DNA of 8,701 bases from the NCBI GenBank assembly GCA_964496705.1, contig CAZCBJ010000170.1, forward strand, positions 1-8,701, in the 5' to 3' direction. This document shows positions 1-7,500 of this stretch, one piece after another. Position 1 is the stretch's first letter; every line of letters starts with the position of its first letter. This stretch comes from CAZCBJ01 sp964496705 (GTDB taxonomy: Bacteria; Chloroflexota; Anaerolineae; Anaerolineales; Anaerolineaceae). A model generated the notes under the pieces. The model saw only the letters and a program-made list of their open reading frames with translations. It was not told the origin of the DNA and searched no databases. Position numbers and translations under genes: made by a program.

Positions 1-99
1 ATGGAAGAAACCATTGACCTGGCTCTGGAGCCCGAACCCTCTCCCCTGATTTTTGAAGAAACTCAGCCCCAAACGCCAGCGGCAGATGATAAATCCTGA
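1..99 (+). CDS. C-terminal tail of an upstream gene (partial)
   Basis: The first frame is open from base 1 to a TGA at 97-99 and encodes 32 residues rich in Glu, Asp and Pro (MEETIDLALEPEPSPLIFEE, then a short Thr/Pro/Ala stretch ending DDKS). The other two forward frames stop early. An acidic, proline-rich end like this is typical of a disordered C-terminal tail, so I read it as the end of a longer gene that begins left of the window; the ATG at base 1 is probably internal. The product cannot be named from this fragment. Only 20 bases separate its stop from the next start, so it is likely co-transcribed with the CPBP-like gene. A free-standing 32-residue peptide gene is possible but less likely. 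Confidence 0.5.
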   Translation: MEETIDLALEPEPSPLIFEETQPQTPAADDKS

Positions 100-110
100 T
101 TCATTTCGCT

Positions 111-114
111 GGAG
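111..114 (+). promoter_or_regulatory. Ribosome-binding site for the CPBP-like gene
   Basis: GGAG lies five bases before a GTG at 120. It decides the start of the next gene, which has no ATG near this point. Confidence 0.6.
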
Positions 115-119
115 TTCTT

Positions 120-842
120 GTGGAAATTAGACCTTTACTCCTTTTTATCAGCGAATGGCTGGGCGTGGTGGCAGTCACCTGGATAGCCAGCCTGAGCCCG
201 CGTCTTAAACCCAAGCCGATCGAATTCAGGTATCCGCGCAGGGAAGGGATCATCTCCTTTTCTTTGTTTGTTTTCATCCTGATCGGCAGTTTTCTGGTTT
301 TTCAACGTCTGCCGGCACCCGAGGATGCCGTGGCAGCATTGTGGCAGCGCGCGGCGGTTGCCGGGGTGGTTCTGGTCATTTTTCTTGTAGCCATGCTATC
401 GCGCACTCAGCCACTGCTCAGCCTGGGGTGGCGGCGTGAGCGTTGGGGACCGCTGCTGCGTCTGTCATTGGCACTGGTCTTTTTGACCATTTTCCTGCGC
501 GGCAAGGTGGCGGGTATCATCAACGGGGTCAGTCAGGAAGAGGGTTATGCGTTTTTTGCGTGGCTGGGCATCGCGCTGGCGGAGGAAAGCGTTTTTCGCG
601 GATATATCCAGCTCCGCCTCAGCTCGTGGCTGGGCAACCGCTGGGGTTGGGTGGCTTCGGCTGTTTTGTTCACACTGTACAATATTCCACGCTACATTTT
701 GCTGCCCGCGGAGTTACCCTTGCGCCTGGGAATTTGCCTGGTGCAGGGATTGGTTTTGGGCTGGCTGATGAAGAAAACCCTGCATACCTTACCGGTGTTT
801 ATCTATCGGGTGCTGTCTGAATGGATGGCTTATCTGGTATGA
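120..842 (+). CDS. CPBP (CAAX/Abi) family membrane protein, probably catalytically degenerate
   Basis: A 240-residue, very hydrophobic protein with about six to eight likely membrane segments (roughly residues 5-24, 44-62, 78-94, 112-126, 143-155, 175-188, 202-217 and the C-terminal helix). Residues 155-160 read EESVFR, the EExxxR motif that defines the CPBP glutamyl intramembrane protease family (Rce1, bacteriocin-immunity and Abi proteins). Family members normally add two histidine motifs: FxxxH and a last HxxxN/D. Here the matching positions are FTLYN (184-188) and YRVLS (229-233), so both histidines seem replaced. The glutamates alone may not support proteolysis; the protein could be a pseudoprotease or scaffold. 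The start is GTG at 120, chosen for the GGAG five bases upstream. The stop overlaps the methyltransferase start as ATGA, so the two are probably translationally coupled. Family call is firm; substrate and activity are unknown. Confidence 0.8.
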   Translation: MEIRPLLLFISEWLGVVAVTWIASLSPRLKPKPIEFRYPRREGIISFSLFVFILIGSFLVFQRLPAPEDAVAALWQRAAVAGVVLVIFLVAMLSRTQPLLSLGWRRERWGPLLRLSLALVFLTIFLRGKVAGIINGVSQEEGYAFFAWLGIALAEESVFRGYIQLRLSSWLGNRWGWVASAVLFTLYNIPRYILLPAELPLRLGICLVQGLVLGWLMKKTLHTLPVFIYRVLSEWMAYLV

Positions 843-1783
843 GCGTGCCGGGCATGCTGCTGCGCGGATTGTTGACTTACCTGCCGGGTTGGGAAAACCG
901 ATTTTCGCTTGGCACTGGAGGGACGGTATCCGCACGTTATTGCTATGCGGTGTGGATGCGGCATTTGATCTTGGCGCAGCGCAACGGGTTGGTGCAGATG
1001 GTTCCGCGCGTGATCGCTGAGTTGGGTCCGGGCAGCTCCTTGGGGATCGGGCTGGCGGGCTTGCTCTCGGGCGCTGAGCGTTACTTTGCGCTGGATGTCG
1101 TCCGGCATGCCACACATGCGCGCAATCTGGAGATTTTCGATGAGTTGGTGCGGCTGTTCATCCAGCGCGCTCCAATCCCCACGCAGGAAGAGTTCCCAAA
1201 AATTCAACCATTGCTGGAAGACCACCGTTTTCCGCATGAGCTGCTGACCGAGGAGGTGTTGGCGCGCAGTCTCTCGGCGCGGCGTGTGACAGCCATCCAG
1301 AAAACGCTGCGGGATACCACTGGCGACCCGAATGATTTCATCACCTACACCGTGCCCTGGGATGATGAGGCAGTCATCTCGCAGGGCAGTGTGGATATGA
1401 TTTTTTCCCAAGCCGTGCTGGAGCACGTGGATGATTTGCCCAGAACGTATGCGATTTTGTTCCGCTGGCTCAAGCCGGGTGGATGCATGTCACACCAGAT
1501 CGACTTTGCTTCACACCGCATCACCCCGGCCTGGAACGGACACTGGGCGCTGCCTGATTTTCTCTGGAAAGCAATTCGCGGGCGCAGGCCTTACCTGATC
1601 AACCGCCAGCCTCTCTCGGTGCATTTGAGGTTGATCGAGCAGAGTGGTTTTGAAATTGTGTATAATGACCCCAGAGTCCAATCCTCCGCCATTCGCAGAG
1701 CGCAACTGGCCGGCAATTTTCGCCAACTGAGCCAGGACGATTTCACCACCAGCGGGGTCTTCCTCCAGGCTAGAAAACCATGA
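839..1783 (+). CDS. Class I SAM-dependent methyltransferase
   Basis: A 314-residue soluble protein. From the 839 start, motif I is ELGPGSSLG (residues 61-69, the SAM-binding loop), followed by YFALD at about 82-86 (motif II acidic residue), then FITYTVPWDD near 167-176 (motif III-like), VDMIFSQAVLEHVDD at 185-199 (motif IV and the Methyltransf_11-style EHV helix) and LKPGG at 211-215. These fix the Rossmann-fold methyltransferase class but not the substrate. The distance between motif I and motif IV is about 120 residues, larger than the usual 60 to 70, so there is an inserted helical segment at about residues 90-160. I prefer ATG 839 because it forms ATGA with the upstream stop; an in-frame ATG at 821 would add six residues and ATG 854 would remove five. 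Neither has a strong ribosome-binding site. A lipid, sugar or small-molecule substrate would fit a coupled membrane protein, but that is inference. Confidence 0.85.
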   Translation: MSVPGMLLRGLLTYLPGWENRFSLGTGGTVSARYCYAVWMRHLILAQRNGLVQMVPRVIAELGPGSSLGIGLAGLLSGAERYFALDVVRHATHARNLEIFDELVRLFIQRAPIPTQEEFPKIQPLLEDHRFPHELLTEEVLARSLSARRVTAIQKTLRDTTGDPNDFITYTVPWDDEAVISQGSVDMIFSQAVLEHVDDLPRTYAILFRWLKPGGCMSHQIDFASHRITPAWNGHWALPDFLWKAIRGRRPYLINRQPLSVHLRLIEQSGFEIVYNDPRVQSSAIRRAQLAGNFRQLSQDDFTTSGVFLQARKP

Positions 1784-1807
1784 ATGTCCGCTACCCTGTC
1801 CCTGAAC

Positions 1808-1841
1808 CCCCTTCCCCGTTGATGGTCTGATGGGGAAGGGG
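1808..1841 (+). repeat. Perfect 10-bp inverted repeat between methyltransferase and proS
   Basis: CCCCTTCCCC at 1808-1817 pairs exactly with GGGGAAGGGG at 1832-1841 around a 14-base loop. It begins 25 bases after the methyltransferase stop, where a terminator would sit, but the bases that follow are AGTC and a run of A, not T, so it is not a standard intrinsic terminator on the + strand; reading the - strand gives no T run after the stem either. It could be a factor-assisted pause site, an mRNA 3'-end stabiliser or a copy of a dispersed palindromic element. Confidence 0.7.
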
Positions 1842-1861
1842 AGTCAAAAAAGATAGATCAG

Positions 1862-1876
1862 CCATCCTTCGGATGG
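1862..1876 (+). other. Small hairpin in the proS leader
   Basis: CCATCC (1862-1867) and GGATGG (1871-1876) form a perfect 6-bp stem with a TTC loop, 21 bases after the larger inverted repeat. It is followed by a partly T-rich stretch (TCGTTGTTTCT), so a weak terminator or attenuator is conceivable. The stem also buries an in-frame ATG at 1873 and so argues against that ATG as the proS start. Confidence 0.45.
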
Positions 1877-1903
1877 TCGTTGTTTCTACGGTCTATGCCA
1901 ATC

Positions 1904-1908
1904 AGGAG
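1904..1908 (+). promoter_or_regulatory. Ribosome-binding site of proS
   Basis: AGGAG is placed six bases before ATG 1915. This selects 1915 over the upstream in-frame ATG at 1873, which would add 14 residues without family resemblance, and over ATG 1921, which would be 12 bases away. Confidence 0.75.
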
Positions 1909-1914
1909 CAAAAA

Positions 1915-3645
1915 ATGCGGATGTCACAATTGTTTTCGCGAACCTTGTATGATGCGCCGGGGGATGTGGAGGTGGCCAGCCATGCGTTGCTGTTGCGGGC
2001 GGGATTCATCCGCCCGTTGGCAGCCGGAATATTCTCATGCCTGCCCCTGGCGCGTCGATCAATGAACCGGATCGAAGCCATCATGCGAGAGGAAATCACC
2101 GCCATCGGCGGGCAGGAAATCACCATGCCGGTGGTTCATCCTGCTGAAATCTGGCAGGAGACGCAGCGCTGGTATGAGATTGGCTCAGAAATGGGCCGTT
2201 TCAAGGACAAGGTTGGACGGGATATGGTGCTGGCGATGACCCATGAGGAGGTCGTGGCTGCACTGGTGAGGGGAGAGATTCACTCCTACCGGCAGCTTCC
2301 AGCCCTGATCTACCATATCCAGACGAAATGGCGCGATGACCCGCGACCGCGAGCCGGTCTGATCCGCGTGCGCGAATTCACCATGCTTGATAGCTACAGC
2401 CTGGATGCCGATTGGGATGGATTGGACCGGCAATACGATGCGCATTATCAAGCTTATCTGAATATCTACCGGCGCTGCAGACTTCCGGTGGTTGCCATCC
2501 AATCGGACACGGGGATGATGGGTGGAAAACAAGCGCACGAGTTCATGTATCTGACCCCGATCGGAGAGGATTCGATTCTATTCTGCCCTCAATGCGGATA
2601 TTCGGCCAACCGTCAGGTGGCGCGCTTCAGGAAAAGTCCGCCCCCTGTTGAAGCAGAAAAACCGCTGCAAAAGGTGGCAACTCCGGCAACCTCCACGATT
2701 GCTGACCTGGCTGCGCTGTTGGGCGTGCCGCATAGCCGCACCGCCAAAGCGGTATTCATGGTGGCGAGCTTCGCGGAGGGCGCGGCTGGAGAAGGCAGGA
2801 CAGAAAAGTTCATCTTCGTCGTGGTGCGCGGGGATATGGAAGTGAACGAAACCAAACTGGCCAATGTCTTAAAGGCCATTGATCTTCGTCCTGCGCTGGA
2901 TGAAGAGATACGCGCTGTCGGCGCGGTGCCGGGGTATGCCTCGCCGGTGGGTTTGCAAGATGCCTGGGTGATCGTGGACGACCTGATCCCGGATTGTCCC
3001 AATCTGGTGGCTGGAGCCAACCTGGAAGGATTTCACCTGTTGAATGTAAATTACGGCCGGGATTATACTGCCCACCAGGTCGCGGATGTCGTTTCTGCCC
3101 AGGAAGGGGCAGCCTGCCCGGATTGCAGTGCAACGATGACACTTAATCGCGGTGTGGAAGTGGGTAACATATTTAAACTTGGCACACGCTATTCGGAGGC
3201 GATGAATTGTGCTTTCCTGGATGATCGCGGCGAGAGCCATCCGGTGATCATGGGCAGTTACGGGATTGGGGTCGGGCGGCTGTTGGCTTGTATTGCCGAG
3301 GAGCATCACGACGAAAAAGGCCTGATCTGGCCAGCCTCAGTTGCGCCGTATCCCGTTCATATGGTGATTCTAGGCGGTAAATCTGCGATCCCCCAGCAGG
3401 CGGGCGAAGAATTGGCGGAGAGGCTGCGCTGCGCCGGAATGGAAGCGTTGGTGGACGACCGCGCCGAGTCGCCGGGAGTAAAATTTAACGATGCCGATTT
3501 AATTGGTCTCCCCATTCGTTTGACGGTCAGCGAACGTTCGCTGCGCCAGGGCGGAGTGGAAATGAAACCACGCAAGGGAGGTGAAGTGACCTTGATCCCC
3601 TTCGAGGCGGTTGTGGAGGTCGTCGGTCGGGTGGCAGCAGAATGA
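1915..3645 (+). CDS. proS: Prolyl-tRNA synthetase (bacterial long form)
   Basis: Cytoplasmic class II aminoacyl-tRNA synthetase that charges tRNA-Pro with proline using ATP. The 576 residues match the usual size of the bacterial type (about 570). From the 1915 start: MRMSQLFSRTLYDAPGDVEV is the typical N-terminus; motif 1 region at about 30-75; THEEV (109-113), a proline-binding loop; motif 2 with KWRDDPRPRAGLIRVREFTM (138-157); the insertion (INS) editing domain at about 225-405, with SRTAKAVF placing a lysine at 278 in the position of the editing-site lysine of E. coli ProRS; motif 3 GSYGIGVGRL (447-456); and an anticodon-binding domain from about residue 478. Two CxxC pairs, CPQC (224-227) and CPDC (401-404), flank the editing domain and could bind zinc; such pairs occur in many bacterial ProRS. 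It is separated from the methyltransferase by 131 bases with two hairpins and may have its own promoter. Its stop abuts the stop of the opposing SWIM gene. Confidence 0.97.
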   Translation: MRMSQLFSRTLYDAPGDVEVASHALLLRAGFIRPLAAGIFSCLPLARRSMNRIEAIMREEITAIGGQEITMPVVHPAEIWQETQRWYEIGSEMGRFKDKVGRDMVLAMTHEEVVAALVRGEIHSYRQLPALIYHIQTKWRDDPRPRAGLIRVREFTMLDSYSLDADWDGLDRQYDAHYQAYLNIYRRCRLPVVAIQSDTGMMGGKQAHEFMYLTPIGEDSILFCPQCGYSANRQVARFRKSPPPVEAEKPLQKVATPATSTIADLAALLGVPHSRTAKAVFMVASFAEGAAGEGRTEKFIFVVVRGDMEVNETKLANVLKAIDLRPALDEEIRAVGAVPGYASPVGLQDAWVIVDDLIPDCPNLVAGANLEGFHLLNVNYGRDYTAHQVADVVSAQEGAACPDCSATMTLNRGVEVGNIFKLGTRYSEAMNCAFLDDRGESHPVIMGSYGIGVGRLLACIAEEHHDEKGLIWPASVAPYPVHMVILGGKSAIPQQAGEELAERLRCAGMEALVDDRAESPGVKFNDADLIGLPIRLTVSERSLRQGGVEMKPRKGGEVTLIPFEAVVEVVGRVAAE

Positions 3646-4539
3646 TCAGGCTTCTTCTTCGGACGCCGCTGTCCCGACATCAAACCCGGCAAATGCGATG
3701 GCCAGCGCAAACTGACTGACGCGGTCATAGGCATCGCCCAGCAATTCATCAATTGGGATGGGTTCGGAGAAATCGGCCCGTCCCAAGCGTTTTAAGATGG
3801 GATATTGAATTTCAGGCGGCTTGACATGGATGCTTAAGGGTTCCAATGACCCCGAAAGGTTCCAGAAATTATCCATACACTCGCGCAGGGCTGGAAGGCG
3901 TTCTTCGTGCTCAGGCGCTTCCTCATCTTCGACGCTTATCTCTGTGAGATTGCCAGCGCGGCGTTTGAGCAACCCATGTATGACCTGCTCCTGGGTTCTG
4001 CCGCGCAGCCTGAAGAGCAGGAAGGGATCCTCATCAAACCGGTCGCCGAGGATGTAGTGGGCGGCAGCGATGTGCTTGCATGGATTAGCCCAATCGGGAC
4101 AATTGCATTCTGTTTTCAAGTCTCCCAGGTGGGTGGGGAAAAGGCTCACGCCTGTGGTATGAAAGGCTTCCTCAATCTGATCCGGCATCTCTCCGGCCAG
4201 CAATTGGGCGGCGAAGATGGCCTGCTGGGAAAGCACATCCAATAGGCGCTCCCATTGACGATCATTTAAAGGATTGACCTGGATGGTGACGCGGTAAGGT
4301 TTGGAGCGGGATCCCTGCACATACGCAATCACCCCGTTGCGTGTTTCTTCCATGGAAAGCACCTGCCCCATGCGCGCATACGTCTGCCCCCGCTGCAGGC
4401 GGGCGCGCATGACTAAACGTTCCATGGCCTCTATCCAGCGCTGCGCCCACCAGTTGCGGGCAAATTCTCCGCTTTCGCTGCGGGCGCGGATGCCGCCGCT
4501 GGCTTTCCTGGGAAGAGAGGGATTGTTGTAATTATTCAT
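3646..4539 (-). CDS. SWIM zinc-finger protein, partner of the SNF2 helicase
   Basis: A 297-residue protein with a clear SWIM zinc-finger: Cys145, Cys147, Cys154 and His156 in the pattern CxCx6CxH (ECNCPDWANPCKHIAAAHY). The N-terminal NWWAQRWIEAMERL (29-42) is the tryptophan-rich start usual in bacterial SWIM proteins. SWIM domains are thought to bind DNA or proteins and were described partly from proteins linked to bacterial SWI2/SNF2 ATPases. The region after residue 200 is acidic and of unknown fold; the tail ends in AASEEEA. I start at ATG 4539: it lies two bases after the helicase stop with AGAAGG five bases upstream, while the longer open frame to 4599 runs inside the helicase gene. Role is probably as a targeting or regulatory partner of the helicase (inferred). 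It could be mis-called only in its start. Confidence 0.9.
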   Translation of the reverse strand: MNNYNNPSLPRKASGGIRARSESGEFARNWWAQRWIEAMERLVMRARLQRGQTYARMGQVLSMEETRNGVIAYVQGSRSKPYRVTIQVNPLNDRQWERLLDVLSQQAIFAAQLLAGEMPDQIEEAFHTTGVSLFPTHLGDLKTECNCPDWANPCKHIAAAHYILGDRFDEDPFLLFRLRGRTQEQVIHGLLKRRAGNLTEISVEDEEAPEHEERLPALRECMDNFWNLSGSLEPLSIHVKPPEIQYPILKRLGRADFSEPIPIDELLGDAYDRVSQFALAIAFAGFDVGTAASEEEA

Positions 4540-4541
4540 CT

Positions 4542-7500
4542 TTACCTTCTTAATCGCACCAACTCGCGCAGCTCGTCGGTATTCAGTTCTGTCAACCAAC
4601 CTTCCCCTGCGCCTACAATGGCTTCGGCCAGCTCTTTCTTTGATTCAATCAGATCGTCAATTTTCTCTTCGAGGGTGCCCAGCGTGATGAATTTATGCAC
4701 CTGCACATTCTGTTTCTGCCCGATGCGAAAAGAGCGGTCGGTGGCCTGGTTTTCCACCGCAGGATTCCACCAGCGGTCAAAATGGAAGACATGGTTGGCG
4801 CGGGTAAGGTTGATACCAAAACCGCCCGCCTTCAAAGAAAGAACAAAAACCGGTGGCGCATGTTCTTCTTCCTGGAAACGCGAGATCAGTTGGTCGCGGA
4901 CTTTGACAGGCGTGCCGCCGTGCAGGTATTGGACATTGCGCCCCAGCGCATGTGGCAGGTATTCGGCCAGCAGAGAACCCATCTGCGCAAATTGGGTAAA
5001 AACCAACACGCGGTCGCCTTCTGCCAGCACCTCTTCCAGCATTTCGACCAGGCGCTGCAGCTTTCCGCTGCGACCGGCAATCTGGGCGATGTCATGCTGA
5101 GCAGATTCGACCTGGTGCAGATACTGGATGGGATGGTTGCAGACCTGTTTGAGCTGAGTGAGCAGACTCAGCACCAGACCCTTGCGCTCAATGCCGTCGG
5201 AAGCATTGATTTTTGCCAGTGTCTGCTGTACCACAGCCTCATACAATGTGGCTTGTTCTTCGGTCAGGTTGCAGTACTGTTTCATTTCGATTTTATCGGG
5301 CAGGTCCTGGATCACGTTCGGATCGGTCTTCACCCGGCGAAGAATGAACGGACCAACGAGTTGGCGCAGCCTTTGTGTGGCTTCACCATCTCCAAAACGC
5401 TCGATGGGTACGGCATATTCAGAGCGAAACCTATCTTGGGGGCCCAGGTAGCCTGGATTGAGGAAATTCATGATTGACCAAAGCTCAATCAGGCGGTTTT
5501 CGACGGGCGTGCCGGTGAGCGCAAAGCGGAACGAGCCGTCCAGTTTACGCACCGCCTGGGTCTGTTTGGCGGAGGGATTCTTGATGTTTTGGGCTTCGTC
5601 GGCGATGATTCCATACCATTTGACCTGCTGCAGCAGTTCGGCATCCATGCGCATGACCGCATAACTGGTAAAGACCAGGTCGTGCTGTTGGGCAGCCTGT
5701 AGAAATTCGGCGTTGCGCAGGCGGTTGGGGCCCTGGTGCACCATGATGTGCAGACCCGGCGTAAAGCGGCGAGTTTCACGCTCCCAGTTGGTGACCACGC
5801 TGGTCGGCGCGAGCAGCAGCACTGGTCCGGGCAATTTCCCGTTGTTCTCTTTCTCATACTGCAGCATGCTCAAGGCCTGGATGGTTTTTCCCAATCCCAT
5901 GTCATCGGCCAGAATGGCGCCCAAGCCCCATCTACGGAAGAAAACCATCCAGGAGTAGCCGTAACGCTGGTAAGGGCGCAGCGTTCCAGCAAAGCCCTGC
6001 GGCTGAGGTAATTCGGCGAGCTCGTCGGCGTTGGTCAGGCGGTCCAACCATTCCTCCACCCAGCCTTCGGCGACCACTTCGGTGACCGGCAGTGAACTGA
6101 TTCCAGTTTGGGCGCCAAGGCCAAACTGGGCGGCTTGCAGCAGGCTGATTTCGCCGGTTTGGTTCTGATTTTCCCAGAATTGGATGGCAGCCTCGACCTG
6201 CTCTGGGTCCAATTGCACCCACTGACCGCGGATCTGTAGCAGTGGGGATTTTAACGCGACCAGCTCTTCGAATTCCAGTCGAGTGAGGACGGTGTCGCCA
6301 AGTGCCAACTCCCACTGGTAAGCGACCAGGTTGTTGAGGCCGAGTTTTCCAGCCCTGCCAATGTTCAGATTGGTCTGACCGGGTTTGAGGGTGAGCCGCA
6401 TTCCCAGGCGCGCGCTGCGCTGGTTCCACCAGGGCGGAACAAGCAGGCCGAAACCAGCCTGCTCCAGCAGCGGTCCAGCTTCGCGCAGGAAGCGGTAGGT
6501 GGTTTCGGTATTGAACACTGTCCCGCTGGGTTGCAGCGTTCGCAGGGCTGGGCGCAGGTCAGGGAACAGACGGGCAGCGTATCCCAAACCTGCCAGCATC
6601 TTTTCCTGGGCTTTTTCGAACTTTCGCCCGGACAGCCGGATGATGGAATTGTTGTTCCGCCAAACTTCTTCGGCGGGGAGGATCAGGCTGGGATCATCCT
6701 TTGCCTGTAGCAGGAAATGGATTTGCCACTCTTTTTCTATTTCGGCAATTTCCTGTGGCATTTCCACGCGAAAGGCGATGCGGAACTGGCTGTCGCCGGC
6801 GGCAAAGAGGTTACGCGACCAGGCATGCAAGCTGCTGGAAAAAGCCTGCAATTGGGCGGGTGATGCGTGGACAATCGGGCTTTCGTTAAATAATGCCTCC
6901 AGCCAATCCTGCAACGGGTTTTCATTTTCGCTAACGATGCGCGGGATGCGCCCGCGGCCCCAGGTGCGCACCAGCGCATCGGTCATGCTGTTTAGAAAAT
7001 TGTCAAGCAGCATGCGCGGCTTGGTTTCGCTATTGGGATCGCGCCGGTCGAATGGCAGGACTTCGGAACGGCAAACCGGGGGCATGGCGCGGGCAAGTCG
7101 TTCAATCCGCAGCGCATCGTTGGGGCCGTCCAAAACCGGAAACCAGCGCGCCAGATAGCTGCGCCAACCGTTGCCGTTGGGCGGGATGATATCAGCGATA
7201 AATTTCTGGTTGGCCAACGCTTCCAGGACCAGGTTGGCAGCCTTGCGCCAAAAATGCGCATCCTGCCCGAGGATGAAGACGGGGCCTTCCGATGGCAGGT
7301 TCACCAGCACACTGTAGGCTTTGCTGGCCTGCAGAAATAAGCCTTCAATGAACCATTGCGACAGGAACGGCTCGTTGTAGATATCCAGCCCCCAGTTATG
7401 GCTGAGCTCGGGGGAGGGGAGCGGACCGGTGCGACTGCTGGGCAGCAGCAGTCGTATTTTATACGCTTCGGCGGTGGCCAGCGGGGTGCCGGCACCGATC

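Noticed and set aside
830..1426. 198-codon open frame antisense to the methyltransferase
   Set aside because: It mirrors a gene with clear SAM motifs, has no recognisable domain and no ribosome-binding site; it is a shadow of GC-rich coding.
1808..1841. Intrinsic terminator after the methyltransferase
   Set aside because: The stem is strong, but A residues, not T, follow it on the + strand, and no T run follows on the - strand.
1784..1914. T-box riboswitch before proS
   Set aside because: No T-box core sequence, and the 131-base region is too short and lacks the specifier stem.
1873..1914. Longer proS start at ATG 1873
   Set aside because: It lies in a hairpin, has no ribosome-binding site, and adds 14 residues before the usual ProRS N-terminus.
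4695..5477. 260-codon open frame on the + strand within the helicase
   Set aside because: It lies opposite the conserved helicase motor motifs and shows no family signature; same for the 219-codon frame at 6499-7158.
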